Numbered from the stretch's first letter, positions 18,184-27,170 are shown. The stretch: DNA of 64,000 bases from Chloroflexota bacterium (GCA_005881495.1 VBHI01000226.1:5573-69572); one strand, 5' to 3'. Numbers and translations: made by a program. Notes: a model not told the origin generated them from the letters alone.

Positions 18184-18247
18184 CAGGGCAGTCGCCCTGT
18201 GCCAGGGTTTCTTTGCTTCCCTGGTATGTTCCTTTTGTTTGGAACAT
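18184..18247 (-). ncRNA. structured 5' leader with three consecutive hairpins
   Basis: Reading on the minus strand from the predicted start at about 18251: hairpin 1 ATGTTCC...GGAACAT (18226-18247, 8-nt loop), hairpin 2 CCAGGG...CCCTGG (18202-18224), hairpin 3 CAGGGC-GACT-GCCCTG (18184-18199). The three stems are nearly contiguous and end just before the ribosome-binding site of the 19-aa ORF. It matches no riboswitch class known to me. Confidence 0.45.
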
Positions 18248-18257
18248 AATCAAGTGT

Positions 18258-18286
18258 ATCATAGTATATCAAAAAAGTCAAGTCAA
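18258..18286 (-). promoter_or_regulatory. sigma-70-type promoter for the small ORF
   Basis: TTGACT (18281-18286), 17-nt spacer, TATGAT (18258-18263) on the minus strand. Close to consensus. Confidence 0.7.
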
Positions 18287-18603
18287 CACATCACTTCAAA
18301 AAGGGAAGTATCGCCACTAACTCTTTTTCCATCAACAAAGTGCGCTATCAGGTGTCATCCGATAAAATCTCAGGTAGTTGCCCTATTTCCCAGGACTTGC
18401 ACCCCGCTCTATGATATGGAATAGAATATTGTATAGACTTGCATTCATCCCAAAACAAACGCTCTGTGCACAATCGGCACCTGGGTATTTGCATTAAAAT
18501 AGAAGATTGTGGCACATGTGCAGAGCGCCCAGGGAAACGTGGGAGACTGTTGTTGCCATAAGAAGATGAACAGCAGAAAAATCGTATGAGAGGAATTAAC
18601 GTC

Positions 18604-19038
18604 ATGAGTACAAAGCGATTAGGATTTCTAACAATGTCAATTGTTGTATTAGCGTTGGGGAGCATTCTATTTGCCGCCTGTACACGGCCAGGCACTACCC
18701 CTACAGGAAACGCCGGAAAAACACCAACGACAGAAGCTGGTGGCGGGGGAACAACGGTGCACATGAATGCATCGAATTTTGTGGTATCCAGCACTACAAT
18801 TCCTAAGGGATCTAAACTCACCCTTATCGACGATGTAGGTGTGCCGCATATCATACAGAATGGCACATATAGTGCCAGCGGGGTACCCATACCTGGTAAG
18901 ACACCAGGTGCGCCAGACGTGAACGTTCAATTCGCAGGGAGTGATACGAAAGATATCGGCCCATTTACCACGGCTGGAACGTTCCACATTTATTGTACGA
19001 TTCACGTAAATATGGCTTTGACGATTACAGTGAAGTGA
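18604..19038 (+). CDS. cupredoxin-domain lipoprotein
   Basis: 144-aa secreted blue-copper-like protein. An N-terminal hydrophobic segment ends in a lipobox (SILFAAC, near residue 24), followed by a Gly/Thr-rich linker. The cupredoxin fold carries the likely copper ligands: His in GVPHIIQNG and the C-x2-H-x2-M cluster in FHIYCTIHVNMAL at the C terminus. It would sit on the outer face of the membrane and carry electrons or bind copper. The ATG at 18604 follows AGAGGA; an in-frame ATG at 18586 has no such site. No redox partner gene is adjacent. Confidence 0.85.
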   Translation: MSTKRLGFLTMSIVVLALGSILFAACTRPGTTPTGNAGKTPTTEAGGGGTTVHMNASNFVVSSTTIPKGSKLTLIDDVGVPHIIQNGTYSASGVPIPGKTPGAPDVNVQFAGSDTKDIGPFTTAGTFHIYCTIHVNMALTITVK

Positions 19039-19443
19039 CAACTCCCCATGTCTGAAACCAGCTGCTTTACGCCGCGACTTGGTAATTCGTAAATGAGAGA
19101 GGGGCAATGTTGATGAGAGTCATTGCATGTTCACCGGAACGTTGCCCTATCAAATTGGGAAGAGATTCCATTACAATATTGCCCGAATAGGACTCTTGGT
19201 AGACCCGATTTGGATTTTTCTGTCGTCTAATGTATTATAAGCATGGACACAGGTTTTGAATAGATAGAAACCAGCAAGAACAGATCGTCGTTATTCAATG
19301 TAACCATTTGCCGTTGGCTGACGTATTGAATAATGAAAGTAGTATCGTTTAGAGTGCGTGCTAGTTCTTCGTAGTTTACCATTCACATAGATAGTCTCGT
19401 CGAAATCGTGATGTAATCTTTTGACACCAAAGAGGTAAAAACA
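19039..19443. other. 405-bp intergenic region
   Basis: No gene seen. Contains a 9-bp inverted repeat TTATTCAAT (19291-19299) / ATTGAATAA (19325-19333), a possible operator for the gene at 19444, and a loose hairpin near 19098-19152 (GGGCAATGT/ACGTTGCCC). Confidence 0.4.
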
Positions 19444-19644
19444 ATGGAAGCTGCAATGATGGACAACAACCTCAACCGCGCACTTGAGCTACTCGGGGGT
19501 TCTATTGACCCGGAAATCGAGGAGTCTTACGCGTCGATCGAAGCCCGTATCCTGGCCCAGGCTTTGGAGAACGTGGAATTGGCTGAACGTCGCCTGCGCG
19601 AGATACGAAAACTTGTAGGTGACTTCGAGGAAATCCTGGATTAA
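19444..19644 (+). CDS. 66-aa coiled-coil-like protein, unknown function
   Basis: Short acidic protein (MEAAMMDNNLNRALELLGG...VGDFEEILD). From residue 22 on it is almost entirely charged/Leu helix with a heptad-like pattern. The ATG at 19444 follows AGAGGT. No relative recognised. It sits 300 bp upstream of the TIR gene on the same strand and may be unrelated to it. Confidence 0.6.
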   Translation: MEAAMMDNNLNRALELLGGSIDPEIEESYASIEARILAQALENVELAERRLREIRKLVGDFEEILD

Positions 19645-19949
19645 TCGCTGAGAAAAGGTAGTGAAACCCCTTTATTTGCTCGTTCAGAGGGAACGTATAA
19701 CCTTTTTCTGTTGATACGGCCAGGTACTTCCTCCAAAGCAACCATTTTCGTTTCCAAACGACCTCTATAATGATCTCCTCTATAAGCTGCTTCACGTGCT
19801 AAACGTTGGGAATTGTCTCGCTGCTACGGAAATCCCATATCCCAAAAAATTACAGCATCTTCGTCTAAATAAGTAGAGCCGAATCTCTTTTCCTGTTGTA
19901 ACATGGACATTTCCACCTCTTTACTGCTCCTGTACGCTGGAGGCCAGGT
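19645..19949. other. 305-bp intergenic region
   Basis: Nothing recognised apart from the ribosome-binding site GGAGG at 19939-19943 of the next gene. Confidence 0.4.
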
Positions 19950-21322
19950 ATGAACGTATTTATCAGCTACCGGCACAAAGACTGGGGGATTGCGCGACAA
20001 ATCGCCGAACAATTGCGGCGGCGCATCAATGGGTATGTATTCTTTGATGAAAGAAGCATCGATCAGGCCGACTTCGAGAGGAGCATTCTCTCCCACCTGC
20101 GGCAAAGTCAGGTTGTGGTCATCATTGTCACGGAGAACACTTTCGCTGCCGAACGCATAAGACAGAGCGATGATTGGATTCGCCGTGAGATGAAAGAGGC
20201 TTTATACCAGGGGAAAGACATCGTACCCGTGAGGATTAACGCTCCTTTTCCTCCGACGCACCAGCTTCCCCCCGACATCCAGCGTATTGCGCACATGAAC
20301 AGCCTCGAACTGCATCCTGGTCATCGCGTCTTTGAGGCAGGCCTACAGAACCTCGTCGATTTTATCAATAGAATCTCAGGATCTGAAGGGGAGAACATCC
20401 TCTACAAAACAAAAGAAGCTTTGCTGCAAGGGAACTATCTGGGCGCGCGGCGCGAACTTGAAAAGGTCTTAGACGTGCTTGATACCTACGCCGAGCCACA
20501 GTACATTGCACGCGGTGATTTCTACCGGGCGCTCATCCAACTCAATGGTAGGCGCCCCTATATACAAACATTTCCAAACATGCGTGAGGTCGAGACCTGG
20601 ATGAGATCAGCCATCAGCCGGCACAAAACCGCAACCTATCTGCTTGGGCTTGGTCTGTTCACACTCGATTTCCTATTGTTCTAGGCTTCATCATCGTAGT
20701 CCGTAGCTCACAGCCAACTGATCAGGAATATGATCAGTGGGTGGACAAGCAGAGAGCGCTCATTGCCTCAACTGCACTACAAAAGGTGCATATGGACCCA
20801 AGCGAGCTCATCAGAGAGTCATTATCCCTTCACGGGATAATCCTACCTGGTTCGGCTGAAGCAAATCCATATAGGGACAACATTTATAGTAAGAAGGGCA
20901 AAGACGGCTTTTACCGCTATAGCGTGAACGTCTTTACCTACTTTTTCCCGGCTGAGCACCACATAGCCGTCTTGTCATGTGACGTTGATGCACTCGACCA
21001 GCGAATTCATATTCAGCACACTGATCACTACTTTTACACAGATATGGTGGGCATCAATACGGGAGAGGGACGGTTACAAGATGAGAAGGAGAGGACCACC
21101 CTGCTGATTCAAGGATTTTCTTTGAGAGTCGCGAACGGTGATGCTATCGGTATCGGTGGAGTGCTGAGCGTGAAGGTTCTCGACTCCAAGAATAAGAAGA
21201 GCGGCCCGAAAGTTGCTTTCGTTGATACTGAAGTGAGCAAAACGGTCCAGGCATTGCTCATGTTGCTGCGACAGAAAAAGCAAGATCAGCCGCAGCAGAT
21301 TCAGAGGATGAGGCAGTATTAA
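19950..21322 (+). pseudogene. TIR-domain membrane protein, disrupted by a single frameshift
   Basis: The first frame (19950-20684) encodes a TIR domain (MNVFISYRHKDWG; FFDERSIDQADFE; VVVIIVTENTF; SDDWIRREMKEAL with a candidate NADase Glu; DIVPVRIN) to about residue 140, then a helical segment like a TPR unit (LLQGNYLGARRELEKVLD), then half a membrane helix before a stop. The other half of the helix (PIVLGFIIVVRSS) and a 190-residue extracytoplasmic region follow in another frame to 21322. One extra base at the T-run 20669-20671 would restore a protein of about 457 aa. It may be a mutation, phase variation or a sequencing error. Confidence 0.8.
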
Positions 21323-21346
21323 CATCTTCTATAACCTGAGTCGGCA

Positions 21347-21386
21347 GTCCCCTGGCTCATTTCTCTAGAGAAATGAGCCAGGGGAC
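21347..21386. terminator. 40-bp perfect palindrome downstream of the TIR gene
   Basis: GTCCCCTGGCTCATTTCTCT at 21347-21366 is followed at once by its exact complement. It can form a 16-18-bp stem with a tiny loop. There is no T-run afterwards, so it may be a REP-like or mRNA-stabilising hairpin more than a true terminator. Confidence 0.6.
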
Positions 21387-21548
21387 CCGCATCAAGGGTA
21401 AAGGGTCATGGCGCATGAACTTTACAATCAACTGGCCATTGATTTATGTTCCATCGTTGTCGTAATATGTCAACATATCTACATGAATAGCGTTACCTAT
21501 AGAGTCGCCATGATTGGCGGCTTTTTATTCCTCTAGGAAAAGAGCGAG

Positions 21549-22529
21549 ATGGATTTACCCAACGATCTGCGTATTGCCCTGGAAAGCGAACTGGCGAGCG
21601 TCCCGCAAAAAAACGTGGCCAACGCAGCGGGAAAGCTCTCAAGGCGCTACCGTGGGGGTCAACTTCCTGAAAGCAGCTCATTCTTGCGCTCGCGCAGCGA
21701 CGTGGTTGCCTACACAGCTTATCGACTTCCAGCGACCTTCGCAGCAATTTACGCTGCACTCAACGAGGTGCGAAAGAGGCGCCCGGCGTGGCAACCACGC
21801 ACATTCCTTGATGCTGGTACTGGTCCGGGAAGCGCTTTGTGGGCAGCGTGTGAGATATGGCCTGAGTTAGAACAGATCGCGCTGCTCGAACGAGATGAAC
21901 ATATGATCGCTTTTGGCAAACAACTGGCTACCCATACGCGCTCTGCTGTCGTGAACCGGGCAAGCTGGCAGAAAGTCGATCTGCTCGGGCAATGGGAAAG
22001 TGAGCCAAGAGACCTTGTGACAACGACATATGTAATTGGGGAATTGCCCATATTACAACGTGAAGGATTGATCAATAAACTCTGGTCCATTACAGCGGAT
22101 ACGCTGGTAATTGTTGAGCCTGGAACACCTGTCGGTTTCTCGCACATCCGGCAAGCGCGTCAACAATTGATTGACACAGGCGCATATATCATCGCGCCCT
22201 GCCCTCACGATCTGCCCTGTCCCATGGGAGAGAACGATTGGTGTCATTTTGCGCAACGAGTAGCGCGAAGCCAACTGCAGCGACAGGTAAAACAAGCAAC
22301 GTTATCTTACGAAGACGAGAAATTCTCTTATATTGCGGCAGCTCGTACCAGGTGTTTGCCTATCGGAGGTCGGGTTATCAGGCATCCCCAGATTCGTTCT
22401 GGACATATCCACCTGGAACTCTGCACACCTGCTGGTTTGGAAAGTTCTATCGTAACGCGCAAGAACAAAGAGGCATTTCGGGAGGCCCGAAATATTGAGT
22501 GGGGCGACAGCATTCCCCCAAAGTATTGA
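21549..22529 (+). CDS. Rsm22-family (METTL17-like) small-ribosomal-subunit methyltransferase
   Basis: 326-aa S-adenosylmethionine-dependent methyltransferase-like protein. The SAM motif TFLDAGTGPGSALWAA lies near residue 80, followed by ALLERDEHMIAFGK; TYVIGELP and IVEPGTPVGF are typical of the Rsm22 family. A Cys-rich segment APCPHDLPCPMG...WCHF (near residues 215-235) fits the conserved Cys cluster that holds an Fe-S or zinc centre. Rsm22 proteins act on assembly of the small ribosomal subunit in mitochondria; the role in bacteria is little known. The ATG at 21549 is used. The gene is a single unit. Confidence 0.85.
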   Translation: MDLPNDLRIALESELASVPQKNVANAAGKLSRRYRGGQLPESSSFLRSRSDVVAYTAYRLPATFAAIYAALNEVRKRRPAWQPRTFLDAGTGPGSALWAACEIWPELEQIALLERDEHMIAFGKQLATHTRSAVVNRASWQKVDLLGQWESEPRDLVTTTYVIGELPILQREGLINKLWSITADTLVIVEPGTPVGFSHIRQARQQLIDTGAYIIAPCPHDLPCPMGENDWCHFAQRVARSQLQRQVKQATLSYEDEKFSYIAAARTRCLPIGGRVIRHPQIRSGHIHLELCTPAGLESSIVTRKNKEAFREARNIEWGDSIPPKY

Positions 22530-22886
22530 GAAGACATTGACACCATCAAGCGTGATTTCCTTCCGAAATACTATGGAGCAATTTGCTCGCTATTTGCTCG
22601 GAATTCTCGCGCATAGCAAGGAATCTCCTCACTCACCTGACACACCTGATACACCTGATACACCTGAAACTCTTGAAACAGTGAGCCACCTCGACTCAAA
22701 CTTATCTGATACACCTGATACACCTGAAACTCTTGATACACCTGATACTCTTGACATGCTGATTGAGTAAAGGACCGCAAGCAGACTTGCAGACCAACAT
22801 ACCTGATCTTCTGATCGTGGAAGAAGGCGTTTCAATTCACGTTTATTAGGATTCAATATCCAGGCTTGTTGACATACGCTACTTGT
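22530..22886. other. intergenic region dominated by a 9-bp-unit repeat
   Basis: Holds the repeat at 22634-22756. Just before it, 22585-22613 (GCTCGCTATTTGCTCGGAAT...) resembles 63072-63099, pointing to another dispersed sequence. An open frame across the repeat is judged a by-product of 9-bp periodicity. Confidence 0.6.
22634..22756. repeat. CACCTGATA-type 9-bp tandem repeat with conserved core (copy 1)
   Basis: Units CACCTGATA / CACCTGAAA / CTCTTGAAA run in tandem, are interrupted by a unique core (about 22666-22703, containing CAGTGAGCCACCTCGACTC), and then resume. The same core with two mismatches in 38 nt and the same units occur in inverse orientation at 55.7 kb. No CRISPR-like spacers are present. 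Confidence 0.85.
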
Positions 22887-23459
22887 TTACTCTCCTCCTG
22901 TCTTACGTAGGATAGCACGGGCCGGCGCACCATCGCTGTCGGCAATCTTGAGCGGAAGGCAAATCAACTCGTACGTCCCAGGTTCGATCTGCGAGAGATC
23001 GAGCCCTTCAATGATCCAGATATCGGCCCCTAACAGCGCCAGGTGTGTCTCAAGCCCATCCTTCGCGAATCCACCAACTGAGAGATCCTCAACAAACGTA
23101 TCGGTCTTCCAACAACGGATAGAATTCAGTGTCTTGAAAAGCAGGCGTTCGCCTTGCTGGACATTATGGGGCAGAAGTTCGTCCAGCTTGATCGACTCGG
23201 GGTCGTGGATCTCGATGACGCGTGCCCGTCCAATAGCAGCGTCAAGAGGCATCTCATGAAGCCCCTTGCCCTCTAGCAGGAAGTGAAACGGGCCATCCAT
23301 ATGGGTACCGGTATGCGAACCCATGGAAAGCGTCGAGACAGTGCATATATCTCCACGACGTATATGCAACAGGTGTTCAACCCGCACCGGTGGATTGTCG
23401 GGCCAGTGCGCCATGCCGGTATAAATCGGGACAGAAATATCCATCCAATCGTTGCTCAT
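22887..23459 (-). CDS. cyclase family protein (kynurenine-formamidase-like)
   Basis: 190-aa metal-dependent hydrolase of the cyclase superfamily. It carries the metal-binding motif SHTGTHMDGPFHFL near residue 50 (HxGTHxDxPxH) and a C-terminal ELICLPLKI that contributes to the active site. Family members include kynurenine formamidase and isatin hydrolase; the short Lys-rich loop regions do not settle the substrate. The ATG at 23459 follows AAGGAG. The usual length is about 200-210 aa, so it looks complete. It is not near any tryptophan-degradation gene. Confidence 0.87.
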   Translation of the reverse strand: MSNDWMDISVPIYTGMAHWPDNPPVRVEHLLHIRRGDICTVSTLSMGSHTGTHMDGPFHFLLEGKGLHEMPLDAAIGRARVIEIHDPESIKLDELLPHNVQQGERLLFKTLNSIRCWKTDTFVEDLSVGGFAKDGLETHLALLGADIWIIEGLDLSQIEPGTYELICLPLKIADSDGAPARAILRKTGGE

Positions 23460-23487
23460 CTGCTTTACTCCTTGCTCGTTGCACGAG

Positions 23488-23677
23488 CGGATGTATCAAA
23501 GGTGATCACGTTCTTGATGCCGCCAATCCCCTGCGGGCCTACCTCGAAGCTCTAGGCATCATCCCCGGAGTAGCCCATGCCCCTGTAGAACTCGGCGCCC
23601 CCATCCTGCCAGAAAAGGGGCGCCACGTTATCTACAAACAAGGTTCAGCACTCTACCAGGCACTTTTAGGAGCCTGA
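23488..23677 (+). pseudogene. unidentified C-terminal gene remnant
   Basis: A + strand frame without its own start reads ANPLRAYLEALGIIPGVAHA, then PVELGAPILPEKGRHVIYK and QGSALYQALLGA before a stop at 23677. It has the look of the end of a soluble enzyme. Upstream the similar-looking coding character (ADVSKVITFLMP) is in another frame and is soon lost. The parent family was not recognised. It is squeezed between two minus-strand genes with no promoter visible. Confidence 0.35.
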
Positions 23678-23681
23678 ACGT

Positions 23682-23999
23682 CTACTTGTCCTTCTCCAGT
23701 TCCTCTTTCACCTCATCGACCATCTTATCAAAATCGACCGCAAGTTCGCGTGCAAGCGTAGCCAGCCCACGAGTGAATTCGCGCCCAGCGCTCACGAAAT
23801 GTTCCCGGGGTTCATCTGGCAGCATATACACGGGTGCCATTGCCAGGTGTACCCCAGCTCGAAATAGCGTGCGGAAGAATTGCTGAGAAGCCTCCTTGAG
23901 TTCATCGCGATCAGATTTCTCGTCAGGTGTAGGTGTCTCAGTGCCGGGCGTCTCCGTTGTTTGTGCCTGCTCTGCTTGCATTTTCGTAGTGTCTACCAT
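23682..23999 (-). CDS. hypothetical 105-aa protein
   Basis: Acidic, Thr/Glu-rich N terminus (about 35 residues, probably disordered), then a helical part (EASQQFFRTLFRAGVHLAMA; GREFTRGLATLARELAVDF) that ends KEELEKDK. No membrane helix or known motif. The ATG at 23999 follows GGAGGT. It resembles small Chloroflexota proteins of unknown role only in general style. Single gene, with its stop near the unidentified remnant on the other strand. Confidence 0.7.
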   Translation of the reverse strand: MVDTTKMQAEQAQTTETPGTETPTPDEKSDRDELKEASQQFFRTLFRAGVHLAMAPVYMLPDEPREHFVSAGREFTRGLATLARELAVDFDKMVDEVKEELEKDK

Positions 24000-24371
24000 A
24001 AGTTTACCTCCATGTTTGAATTAAAACAATTATCATGAGTCTGCCCAATTGCTATTATAAACGATTTGCGCGGCTAATGCTGCCTCTCAACTACCATTTT
24101 GTCTCCGAAATATACAATACCACGACGGATCCTGGAAACTTCTCCCCTTCAGTTTATTGCTTCAGTTTATTGCTTCAGTTCGTCGCACCAAAACCGTCCA
24201 GAAGCCAGGAAATGCAACATCTTCACAGAAATGCTGTCAATTGTCGTTGACACGCGCTGTTGACATAGGAATAATGACCTTTTTGGCTACGTTGGTTGAT
24301 AAAGAGAAACACCCAGTTCTACCATCAGGTAACAGAGACCTGGGTGTTTGATGGTTGTACTCTGTGAATTA
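24000..24371. other. 372-bp intergenic region
   Basis: No gene. Contains a 13-bp tandem repeat TTCAGTTTATTGC (24148-24160, 24161-24173, partial third) and the terminator at 24307-24349. Confidence 0.55.
24307..24349 (-). terminator. terminator of the acyl-CoA dehydrogenase gene
   Basis: AAACACCCAG (24307-24316) pairs perfectly with CTGGGTGTTT (24340-24349). On the minus strand it is followed by a T-rich tract, about 20 bp after the stop codon at 24372. Confidence 0.75.
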
Positions 24372-26132
24372 CTATAGTGGAATAGACTGCCAATTGACCA
24401 GTGCGTCAAAGTGGTTAAGCACACTGGTATCGTTATCTGCGGCCCAGCCGTCCGGATGGATCAGTATATGTCTATGCAAGTACAAGAGAGCAATGAGCCA
24501 CTTGCGCTTCCCGGTGCCGCGAGGACCACGCAGTAACTCAAACTCAGCCTGTTCCAGCAACAATGTGATGATCGATAATTGTGCCATGCGCTCTACGAGG
24601 CCACGTAGAGGCAACTGAGCACTGTCCGCGTCAAGCGTAGCGAGGGACTGTATGCGTTCCGAAACCTGCCGGATGAGCGTTTGCACCTCCTGAACAACAG
24701 GGACAACAATTGAATGTTGTAGAGATCGCAAACGCTGATCCAGCATCGCAAAAAGGGTTGTGTCTGCACCTTCCCTGGCAATAGCGCGTGCCACGTCCAG
24801 CGCAATGACGTTACTGGAACCTTCCCATACGACATTCACGATGGCGTCGCGCAGAAAACGCGGATTCGCCCAATCTTCGACATACCCATTCCCTCCGAGC
24901 ATCTCCAGTGCTTCCAACGTCACATACTCGCCACGCTTTGGTATATAGTTTTTACAGAGCGGCGTGAGGATGCGCAGCAGGCGATGATCTTCCTCGGTGC
25001 CATGGCGGTCGACACGATCCAGTACCGCCACCGTCTCAAAAGCCAGAGCGGCACAACCTTCCACCTCGATGAGCAAGTCTACCAATTGGCGACGCATCAA
25101 GGGATGTTCGGCCAGTGGACGATCGAAGGCAACGCGGCCCCTTGTATAGGTTAACGCCTCTAGATAACTGCGGCGCATCGCTGAAAGCGACCCGATAGCC
25201 GCCCAGATACGGGTGAGATTGATCATCTCAGTCATCTGAACAAAGCCACGATCAATTTTACCAACGAGATATGCTTGTGATCCGTGCAGCGTCACTTCAC
25301 CTGTCGCCAGCGAACGCGTGCCCAGTTTATCCTTGAGGCGATTGATCGTGTAGGAATTGCGTGCACCATCATCAAGCATCCTGGGAACTAAAAACAGGCC
25401 GAGACCGCGAGTTCCGGCGGGAGCACCTTCTGGACGTGCCAGCGTCAGTATGAGGTCAGCTGAGACATTGGAGCAAAACCACTTATCTCCCCATAATTCC
25501 CACTCAGGCTGGAGTGTATAGTGTGCATTAACAGATCGAGGCCGTGCGACTGTAGCAGTCTGACCCACATCTGAGCCGCCCTGCTTCTCAGTAAGAAACA
25601 TGGCAGCCTGTTGTAATTCGACCATGGAAGTGGCAGTTAAAGCAGGCAGAAAGCGTCGTTGTAGGGGTTCGCTGGCATAACGTTCAAGTACGCGAGCAAG
25701 AGCGTCGGTCATAGAGACAGGGCAGAATACGCCTGATTCCGCTTGCATTCCGAGGTAACCCAGGGCAAATTTGACCCGCTGCGGCACTCTGCCCGGCCAA
25801 CCCAGAGCGCCTTCCCGGTGTGAGCAGGCAGCAATGGCAAAATCCTCGTAGGCGATACGCTCCAGTTCGTGATAGGCTGGATGAAATACTACCGCGTCAA
25901 CGCGCTGACCACGTTTATCATATTGTACCAGCACAGGCCCCTGGCGATTCGCAACCTGGGCCAATCCGTCCATTTTCTGTGAGGCGACCTCTCCCATCTG
26001 TTTCAGGATTGTGTGCGCTCGCTCAAAATCCTCTGGTGAGAGGGAATGTTGTAAAAGATGTGATAGGTCAGGATCAGCGGTATAGAAATTTATTCCGCTC
26101 GTATCAGGCATGAGTGAGTATAGATCAGCCAT
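24372..26132 (-). CDS. AidB-like acyl-CoA dehydrogenase
   Basis: 586-aa flavoprotein. The N-terminal part has YEDFAIAACSHREGALGWPG; the middle ACAD domain has AMFLTEKQGGSDVGQT and WELWGDKWFCSN, then NRLKDKLGTRSLATGEV; the C-terminal ACAD domain has LEALEMLGGNGYVED and VVWEGSSNVIALD, where E-G-S/T is the catalytic-loop region. Length and the LKDKLGTRS segment are typical of the AidB branch (DNA-alkylation response in E. coli) as opposed to beta-oxidation dehydrogenases of about 380 aa. The ATG at 26132 (AAGGA upstream) avoids overlap with the DUF929 remnant 20 bp upstream, with which it may share a transcript. Confidence 0.88.
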   Translation of the reverse strand: MADLYSLMPDTSGINFYTADPDLSHLLQHSLSPEDFERAHTILKQMGEVASQKMDGLAQVANRQGPVLVQYDKRGQRVDAVVFHPAYHELERIAYEDFAIAACSHREGALGWPGRVPQRVKFALGYLGMQAESGVFCPVSMTDALARVLERYASEPLQRRFLPALTATSMVELQQAAMFLTEKQGGSDVGQTATVARPRSVNAHYTLQPEWELWGDKWFCSNVSADLILTLARPEGAPAGTRGLGLFLVPRMLDDGARNSYTINRLKDKLGTRSLATGEVTLHGSQAYLVGKIDRGFVQMTEMINLTRIWAAIGSLSAMRRSYLEALTYTRGRVAFDRPLAEHPLMRRQLVDLLIEVEGCAALAFETVAVLDRVDRHGTEEDHRLLRILTPLCKNYIPKRGEYVTLEALEMLGGNGYVEDWANPRFLRDAIVNVVWEGSSNVIALDVARAIAREGADTTLFAMLDQRLRSLQHSIVVPVVQEVQTLIRQVSERIQSLATLDADSAQLPLRGLVERMAQLSIITLLLEQAEFELLRGPRGTGKRKWLIALLYLHRHILIHPDGWAADNDTSVLNHFDALVNWQSIPL

Positions 26133-26151
26133 TGGCACGTATCCTTTTCCT

Positions 26152-27086
26152 TTACTCTTGTTGGCGTAGAACCGCTTCACGAACAGCGAGAACACTCATT
26201 GGCGGGCTGCCCGTGTTATAGGCTGTCTTGCCGAGAGCCTTCTCAATTTGTGGTATAGGGGCGGCTGAACAGGCGGAGGCGGGCTGCTGGTTTGTCATCA
26301 AACAAATAGCAGCCGTCAGATAATTTGCTGAACCAACAATCCCTTTAGTTACGTCTGAGCTCGGATCTGACAATTTGTTGGCGATATCCTCCAACGTGAG
26401 ATTAGCAAGCACCTGTGGGGAATAGTTGGCCCCCTGCATCGCGTACCGGTTGGCAATATCGATAAAGGGAATGCTGCCAGCGCTGGAAAGGTAGGGTGGT
26501 CCATCATATGTCTGAATCAGATTGTGTAGGCACTTTGATAAAAGCTAAAGGTTGCTGTATTCGGAAAACTATCGGTTGCGGAGGACGTTGTCTGATTGAG
26601 TTTACTGAATGTGCCAAAACGGCTAAGCACCACCACAACTGCCCAGCGCTGGGCAGCACAGAAGGGGCAATATTCCGCGCCTGCGTAGAAAAATTCTGGT
26701 TTGCCGTTTGGCCCAGTCAGCGCTGGTGGAGGAGGTGACCCTTTGAGAGGCGTCAATACGTTATTCTGCCCACCGGTGCCAACTGCCGCCGATACTGCAG
26801 GACTCACATTGGTCACTGCTTGCAACACAGCGGGACCGGTAGTAGCCTCAGTTGTGGGTGTGGGACTCCCATTACTTGTTGACTGCTTTGACAGGAAGAA
26901 AAAAATACCAATGATCGCTGCTATCACAAGCAGCACTACACCGATAAGAAGCCATGGACTTCGATTTGGCTTCTTTTGTGCTCGTCTCTTATTTGGATTA
27001 TTTGATGATTGCCTCTGTTGGCGTTGTTTTTTCACTTCTTCACGCCGTTTTGAGGCTGATGATGATGGTTGTTTCGCTTTTGCCAT
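26152..27086 (-). pseudogene. DUF929 thioredoxin-fold membrane protein, broken by deletion/frameshift
   Basis: From ATG 27086: a basic Lys/Gln-rich start, one membrane helix (WLLIGVVLLVIAAIIGIFFF, near residues 45-65), a Ser/Thr-rich linker, then the DUF929 domain with FFYAGAEYCPFCAAQRWAV carrying a C-x2-C pair. The frame stops at 26517 after FSFYQSAYTI. The rest of the domain continues in another frame (TYDGPPYLSS, GSIPFIDIANRY, NYLTAAICLMTNQQPASAC) to 26152. Compared with the family, roughly 20-25 residues seem missing at the join. An intact protein would be a membrane-anchored extracytoplasmic thiol-disulfide protein; this one is probably dead. Confidence 0.75.
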
Positions 27087-27170
27087 AACGCTGCACTTTC
27101 ACTGATAAGTAGATTTCTTCATTGTATCATGGCTGCCTGGGATTGAAAACTGTGTACCGGCTCATTTTTC

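Noticed and set aside
22634..22756. CRISPR array
   Set aside because: Units are 9 bp with no spacers of regular length and no cas genes in the window.
22495..22770. 91-codon ORF across the 9-bp repeat (DTP repeats)
   Set aside because: Nine-base periodicity keeps every frame open; the inverted copy at 55.7 kb does not preserve the reading frame, so the repeat is treated as non-coding.
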